NCBI GenBank assembly: GCA_937925655.1
Contig: CALAMC010000054.1
Coordinates: forward strand, 1 to 55,648
Reading direction: 5' to 3'
From: an uncultured candidate division Zixibacteria bacterium
GTDB lineage: Bacteria; Zixibacteria; MSB-5A5; GN15; PGXB01
Length of the DNA stretch: 55,648 nucleotides
Part shown: positions 51,460 to 55,648 of the stretch, in pieces
How positions within the stretch are numbered: the stretch's first letter is position 1
Layout of the letters: each line of letters begins with the position of its first letter
Notes under the pieces: model-generated
Seen by the model: the letters and a program-made list of their open reading frames with translations, nothing else
What the model was told of the DNA's origin: nothing
The model's database searches: none
Program-made: the position numbers and the translations under genes

Positions 51460-52119
51460 CTATTTCTGCTCCGGCACGGTTTTGGGATAGCCGACAGTTT
51501 CGGCCAGGACGGGTATTTGTTCCGGTCGCAGTTTGAGCCGTTCGGATAGCTTGTCCCGGTCGATCGACATCCGGGTCACGACCGCCAACTCGGCCGCGGC
51601 GCAGTACAGATAGACGTTTTGCGAGCAATGTCCGGCGTCGAGACCGGCCAGCCAGATTTTATCTTCCGGCTCGCGGGTCGTCCCGAATTTGGCCAGGTCG
51701 GATACAAACACCAGATTGAGCGGCGCCGTCGCAACATACTCCTGCATTCCGGACTCTTTGCGGAAATCGCCGGCCACTATCGGTGTCAGTTCATGTTTCG
51801 GGGCGTCATAAAGATAGACCCCGGCTTTCAGGAAAACATAGACGTCGATATCCTGCCGGTTCATCGCCGATGGTGCAGTCCGGCGACCGTCCTCGCGGTT
51901 GACCCCGTTGGCGCACCAGAGCACGTTGGCCAGATCCTGCAGAGACAGTTCCCGGTCGTCGAATTCCCGCTGGCTTTGCCGTTCTTTCATGGCTTGCATC
52001 AGGGGCTTGTCGTTCGCCAATGACGGCGTCGGCAGTTTGATCGGTTGCAGTTCCTGTGTTTTGGCGAAACTTCCCACCATCACGATAAACGGGATCATCG
52101 TCAAAATTGTCAGTCTCAT
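51460..52119 (-). CDS. exported SagB-type nitroreductase-family flavoprotein
   Basis: 219 residues. Nitroreductase core with MKERQSQREFDDRELSLQDL and ANGVNREDGRRTAPSA, then AGLDAGHCSQNVYLYCAAAEL, matching the SagB/ThcOx type. An N-terminal hydrophobic stretch (TILTMIPFIVMVGSFA) looks like a signal peptide, unusual for FMN enzymes that are mostly cytosolic. The enzyme would reduce or oxidise a small substrate with FMN in the periplasm. No gene partner is evident; both neighbours have different functions. Length is typical. Confidence 0.84.
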   Translation of the reverse strand: MRLTILTMIPFIVMVGSFAKTQELQPIKLPTPSLANDKPLMQAMKERQSQREFDDRELSLQDLANVLWCANGVNREDGRRTAPSAMNRQDIDVYVFLKAGVYLYDAPKHELTPIVAGDFRKESGMQEYVATAPLNLVFVSDLAKFGTTREPEDKIWLAGLDAGHCSQNVYLYCAAAELAVVTRMSIDRDKLSERLKLRPEQIPVLAETVGYPKTVPEQK

Positions 52120-52255
52120 GGATGCACCTCCTCAACGGGCATAAGGCCGATCAACACTTTTTTTGGTTCTATTATAGTAATTTTGGTTCCCGAATGCAAT
52201 TATCGTACGGTGATCGCAATCAGGATTGCCAATTATTATTATTTGTTCTATGTAC

Positions 52256-52286
52256 AAAAAATGGAGGCGGCCATGTGACCGCCTCC
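52256..52286 (-). terminator. terminator after the OmpA/TSP3 gene
   Basis: GGAGGCGG and CCGCCTCC form an 8-base stem around an 8-base loop; on the minus strand it is followed by a run of six T. It lies 27 bases past the OmpA stop. Confidence 0.75.
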
Positions 52287-52313
52287 GGGAAAAAATCGAT
52301 TCTAATTTAGCCG

Positions 52314-53804
52314 CTACTCAACCGATTCGAGCTCAACGCGGCGGTTTTCCGCGCGGCCCTCTTCGGTGGCGTTGTCGCCTATGAAATACTGGGGATCCTC
52401 GCCGTATCCTCTGAAAGACATCCGATCGGTCGGAACGCCCTTGCTTCCCAGATACTCCACGACGGCTTTGGCACGATTCTCGGACAGTGTCCGGTTATAA
52501 TTGGTACTGCCGGTATTATCGGTAAAGCCTCCGGCGCGAATTTTGATATCGGGGAACGATATCATGGTCTGCGCCACACCATCGAGAATAATCTTCGAGG
52601 CGTCATCAATCTCGAATGAATTGGTCGGGAAATTGATATGCAGGGTTATCTTCTCGCCCTTCTTGATGATCCTGGGACAGCCGGTTTCGTCGACTTCAAT
52701 CCCGACGGGTGTGCCGGGGCATTTGTCAAGGTAGTCATAGACACCGTCATTGTCGGAATCGAGAGGGCAACCCGACGCATCCACCGGAGCGCCCGGTGGT
52801 GTATTGGGGCATTTATCGGCTTCGTTGAGAACGCCGTCGCCGTCATCATCGAGAGGACAACCGCCCGCATCGACCTTGTACCCTTTGGGCGTATTGGGGC
52901 ACTTGTCCAGATAATCGGGAACACCGTCGCCATCGCTGTCGATCGGACAGCCGTGCATATCCGCGACCGCTTCTTTCGGAGTGTCGGGACACTTGTCCAG
53001 ATAATCCGGGACACCGTCGCCATCACTGTCGATCGGACAGCCGAACTGATCAACCACGACCCCTAGGGGAGTTCCCGGACATTGATCCTTCTTGTCGGAT
53101 ACGCCGTCGCCGTCCTCATCGGCTTTGGCGCCGAACATGTACGCCAGGCCGAGCGAGACTTCAAGATATCCCTTGAAGGGCCGGTCGTCGTATTCTTCCC
53201 AGGTATTCGGGCCATAGAAGCCGGCGGGAAAATCTTCGGAAAGATTGGCGAGCTCGCGGGTCAATTTGACCTGGGCATCGATGGTGAAATTGTCGTTTAT
53301 CGGAAACAGCAGGCCGGTGCCGACCTTGACATTGAAATCATCGGCGCCCCGCGATTTGTCGGTGGCGATATCTTCCACGGTCCAGAGGTCGACGCCGATT
53401 CCGCCCAGAAGGTACGGCTGAAAACGCCAGTCCGGGACATAGAACCAATATCCCTGGAATCCGAAGGCAAACCCGGTCAGCTTGGCGGAAGCATGATCGC
53501 TGTTGTTAAAATCATCGCCGGAATTATCCAGGCTGGTCGTATCGTCGTACGTTTTCAGGTAATTGGCCGTGAATCCGAGCATGACCTGATTTGACAGACC
53601 GTACCTGGCCTCGATACCGAAATCCCAGCCCATCATGAACGGCTGGCGGACTCCGGTCGGCGAGACGAAGTTGTCGCCGTTAAAAAGCGGTGCAAAGACG
53701 GGGAATCTTATTCCCACGCTGGTTTTGCCTTTGAGGTCCGCCGCCGAACCCGATGCCGCGACGGTGAGGATCAAAAGCAGGACGAATAGTTTTTTTGAAA
53801 TCAT
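52314..53804 (-). CDS. OmpA-family protein with thrombospondin type-3 repeats
   Basis: 496 residues. Signal peptide (LFVLLLILTVAASGSAA), an N-terminal beta-barrel (about 20-230), five Asp-rich TSP3 repeats of about 30 residues (DSDGDGVPDYLDKCP) that bind calcium, and a C-terminal OmpA peptidoglycan-binding domain (INFPTNSFEID, LSENRAKAVVEYL, SFRGYGEDP). It anchors the outer membrane to the cell wall. AAGGAAGG precedes the ATG. A monocistronic unit with its own terminator; a TTGACA-like element lies upstream at 53903-53908. Confidence 0.93.
   Translation of the reverse strand: MISKKLFVLLLILTVAASGSAADLKGKTSVGIRFPVFAPLFNGDNFVSPTGVRQPFMMGWDFGIEARYGLSNQVMLGFTANYLKTYDDTTSLDNSGDDFNNSDHASAKLTGFAFGFQGYWFYVPDWRFQPYLLGGIGVDLWTVEDIATDKSRGADDFNVKVGTGLLFPINDNFTIDAQVKLTRELANLSEDFPAGFYGPNTWEEYDDRPFKGYLEVSLGLAYMFGAKADEDGDGVSDKKDQCPGTPLGVVVDQFGCPIDSDGDGVPDYLDKCPDTPKEAVADMHGCPIDSDGDGVPDYLDKCPNTPKGYKVDAGGCPLDDDGDGVLNEADKCPNTPPGAPVDASGCPLDSDNDGVYDYLDKCPGTPVGIEVDETGCPRIIKKGEKITLHINFPTNSFEIDDASKIILDGVAQTMISFPDIKIRAGGFTDNTGSTNYNRTLSENRAKAVVEYLGSKGVPTDRMSFRGYGEDPQYFIGDNATEEGRAENRRVELESVE
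52670..53110 (-). repeat. five tandem thrombospondin type-3 repeats (protein level)
   Basis: Five units of about 29-31 residues with the core DxDGDGVxDxxDxCPxTP. The DNA is also near-repetitive, so assembly here is prone to collapse or expansion. Confidence 0.85.
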
Positions 53805-53981
53805 GGTGAACGCCCCTTCCTTCCTTCGAACGGGTTAGTGAATAACTCCATTTATAGACCAAATAGTCGGCATAAGACAAAACTAAGGCAATTACCTTAT
53901 ATTGTCAAGCGATGATTTCGAATTCCAGTTCCATAGTGCCGACGGCCCGTGCAATCGGCCGCTTTTCCGGCAAAATAATTA

Positions 53982-54664
53982 CTAATTACTTTTGCCAATG
54001 AAGCGATAAATGACGGCGCCGAGCATACCGCCGATTATGGGGGCCACCCAGAACAGCCATAACTGCTCGATAGCCCAGCCGCCGGCAAACAGGGCCACAC
54101 CTGTACTGCGCGCGGGGTTGACCGACGTGTTGGTCACGGGAATACTGATCAAGTGAATCAAAGTGAGGGCCAGTCCGATGGCAATCGGGGCAAAGCCTTT
54201 AGGGGCGCGGTCGTCGGTGGCGCCGAGGATGATTATCAGAAACATGGCCGTCATGACAATTTCTGTCACGAGTGCCGCCAAAAGCGAATAGCCGCCGGGC
54301 GAATGAGCACCGTAGCCGTTCGAGGCAAAGCCGGCGGTGACGTCGAACCCGGCCTTACCGGAGGCAATTACAGTATGGCACCGGCGACAATACCGCCAAG
54401 CACCTGCGCAATAATGTACGGGAGCAACTTCCCCGCCGGAAAACGACCGCCGGCCCACAGGCCGATGGATACGGCCGGATTGAGGTGGCAACCAGAGATA
54501 TGGCCGATGGCAAAGGCCATCGTCAGGACCGTCAGACCGAAGGCGAGGGCAACGCCGACAAATCCGATGCCCAGACCCGGGAAGGCCGCCGCCAAAACGG
54601 CACTGCCGCAACCCCCCAGCACCAGCCAGAAGGTTCCGAAGAATTCCGCTCCGTACTGTTTCAT
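53982..54664 (-). pseudogene. aqpZ: aquaporin Z-like gene, disrupted by a frameshift
   Basis: The 5' part from the ATG at 54664 (AGGAGGAG upstream) reads an aquaporin start with first NPA motif HLNPAVS, and stops at TAA 54368-54370 after AQVLGGIVAGAIL. The next frame continues with VIASGKAGFDV, SNGYGAHSPGGYS, the second motif SVNPARS and the end YRFIGKSN. Compared with AqpZ, only a Tyr and part of a codon are missing at the joint. A loss of 4 bases from a TGTATGTA tandem gives exactly this. Either a recent pseudogene or a sequencing error; all else is intact. It would be a water/small solute channel. Confidence 0.85.
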
Positions 54665-54716
54665 CGTACTCCTCCTTTTAAAATTCAGTGACCATCCATC
54701 CGTAGATAGATTTTAA

Positions 54717-55270
54717 ATCACATAACCTTATCCGAGTTGATACATCACCATTGTCGTCGACACTTTAACCACCAAAGCCCAAGCTCCTCCTGTTACATGC
54801 ATGCCCTCTATTCCGGACAGGTGCATAAAATTTATTTATTGCGATCGGGGTCGGTTGTATGGGCGGATGCATGATATTTCCACCGTGTGATATTTCCGGT
54901 TGCCGTGGATCTACCCGTCGCCGCAACCGGTTCAAATGATATGCTTAACTATAAAAAAAGCAAGGAAATAAATAAAGGGTAGTGCGGATAGAAGTTATCG
55001 AAGGTGACGTCCCAATAGGGGCCATACTGTCCAATGCCGGCCTCTGAATATTTAAGAGCGAGTGTAATCGCCGGCGCCCGGCAGGATTATGGTATTGTGA
55101 CAATGACTGATGCATGAATTGCGGGTCACATTGCACCGGCACGCATACAGAAGAAGATGTTGTTTTTTCTCCCCCGTCAGCGAACCGCCCAAATCTTTGA
55201 GTTTCTCAATGCTCTGATTCTTCAGGTCAGTAAGATTTTCGCCGAAGCCATCGGGAAGCAGGCTGTTTCC
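54717..55270. other. intergenic stretch or remnant 3' end of the AsmA-like gene
   Basis: No supported gene on the plus strand. A hairpin, CCGGTTGC / GCAACCGG, lies at 54896-54930. On the minus strand, in frame after the TAA of the AsmA-like gene, codons from 55270 down to about 55150 read a helical, charged segment ending GGSLTGEKK, which looks like a lost C-terminus. The frame then runs into Cys-rich nonsense. The upstream part (54717-54890) shows nothing. Confidence 0.4.
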
Positions 55271-55648
55271 TTAGGATAGAGCCTTTAATATGATGGCTCT
55301 AACCACCGCGGCCGCCACTTCGCCAGTTTTCGCGCCGGTGTCGCCGCCAATATTACGCAGTTTAAAGTTACCGATTTTAAAAGATTTCTCATGGGTCTTC
55401 CCCATTAGGTTAAGCGAACCGGTGACGTTTATATCGCGCAACACAATCAGGCCGATACGCAGTCTCCGGGAGTCTTCCGATGATGACAGGTCCATCGCAT
55501 TGATATTATCGAGTAAAACCTGATAGTTGCCTTTTCTATCGAGCTGTTCGAGATTGAGAGCAACGCCCTCGATAATAAGGGAATCGATCACCACTTCATT
55601 GTCCAGTATCGACCCGGTTTCGACGTCCAGCCGGGCGCGATCCAATAC
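55271..55648 (-). CDS. C-terminal part of an AsmA/DUF748-like protein (partial)
   Basis: The right edge cuts the gene; about 125 residues of the C-terminal end are visible. VVIDSLIIEGVALNLEQLD and IVLRDINVTGSLNLMGK, ending with FKIGNFKLRNIG, resemble the repeated beta-strands of AsmA-like intermembrane lipid-transport proteins. The stop TAA at 55271-55273 may be premature (see findings). Family assignment is by pattern only; no N-terminal anchor is in view. Confidence 0.6.
   Translation of the reverse strand, partial: VLDRARLDVETGSILDNEVVIDSLIIEGVALNLEQLDRKGNYQVLLDNINAMDLSSSEDSRRLRIGLIVLRDINVTGSLNLMGKTHEKSFKIGNFKLRNIGGDTGAKTGEVAAAVVRAIILKALS

Noticed and set aside
1..55648. CRISPR arrays, tRNA or rRNA genes, insertion sequences, prophage
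   Set aside because: None recognised; the regular repeats found are protein-level TSP3 units and isolated inverted repeats only.

Overview
The window looks like chromosome of an uncultivated, diderm, probably anaerobic or microaerophilic bacterium. Outer-membrane proteins, a TonB-dependent receptor, an OmpA protein with thrombospondin type-3 repeats, a DUF5916 protein and MacA/TolC-type exporters show an outer membrane. DUF5320, DUF6485, an orange-protein (ORP)-like cluster and a PPi-type phosphofructokinase point to an FCB-group or neighbouring lineage; Zixibacteria is my guess, from memory of gene content only. No rRNA, tRNA, CRISPR array, phage or insertion sequence was recognised.

Layout. 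387-5579 (minus): an outer-membrane barrel protein and a coiled-coil periplasmic protein, then an NtrC-type response regulator and its membrane histidine kinase. 5719-16374 (plus): ileS, a DksA/TraR zinc-finger protein, lspA, mrp, then the replication block dnaA-dnaN-recF and an orphan MalK-type ATPase. The AT-rich dnaA/dnaN flanks carry DnaA-box-like sites. 16374-17350: a zinc-ribbon/membrane gene broken by a -1 shift and an orphan gene. 17468-24192 (minus): a TetR-controlled YbhGFSR-like exporter operon with TolC. 24193-24839: a long non-coding stretch with a strong minus-strand terminator and a possible structured RNA. 24840-29258: DoxX, two small proteins and a zinc-type uptake locus (His-rich protein, porin-like barrel, ZnuA, ZnuB, no ATPase). 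29391-33255: PPi-type phosphofructokinase and a DUF5916 protein. 33310-36570 (minus): MacAB-like exporter. 36686-38396 (minus): a NapH-like ferredoxin membrane protein, an HMA-like protein and a haem-binding CxxCH protein. 38641-42040 (plus): Rrf2 regulator, hemerythrin and quinol nitric oxide reductase, a nitrosative-stress unit.

42176-47709 (minus) is the most interesting block. It has three NifX-type proteins, two MinD-like ATPases with ferredoxin inserts, DUF5320, a Gly-rich zinc ribbon, an unknown small protein, and a PAS/sigma-54 activator encoded upstream. Near-identical TTGCA-N4-TGCAA dyads lie upstream of both the activator and the operon, and a sigma-54-like element sits about 105 bp from the operon dyad. 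This resembles the ORP system of Desulfovibrio, rearranged.

47948-51363 (minus) is a DtxR-like regulator, a His-rich protein and a TonB receptor with a CQAC motif, probably a metal-uptake operon. Then follow an exported SagB-type nitroreductase, the OmpA/TSP3 protein, an aquaporin broken by an apparent 4-bp loss, and the 3' end of an AsmA-like gene with a suspicious in-frame stop at the right edge.
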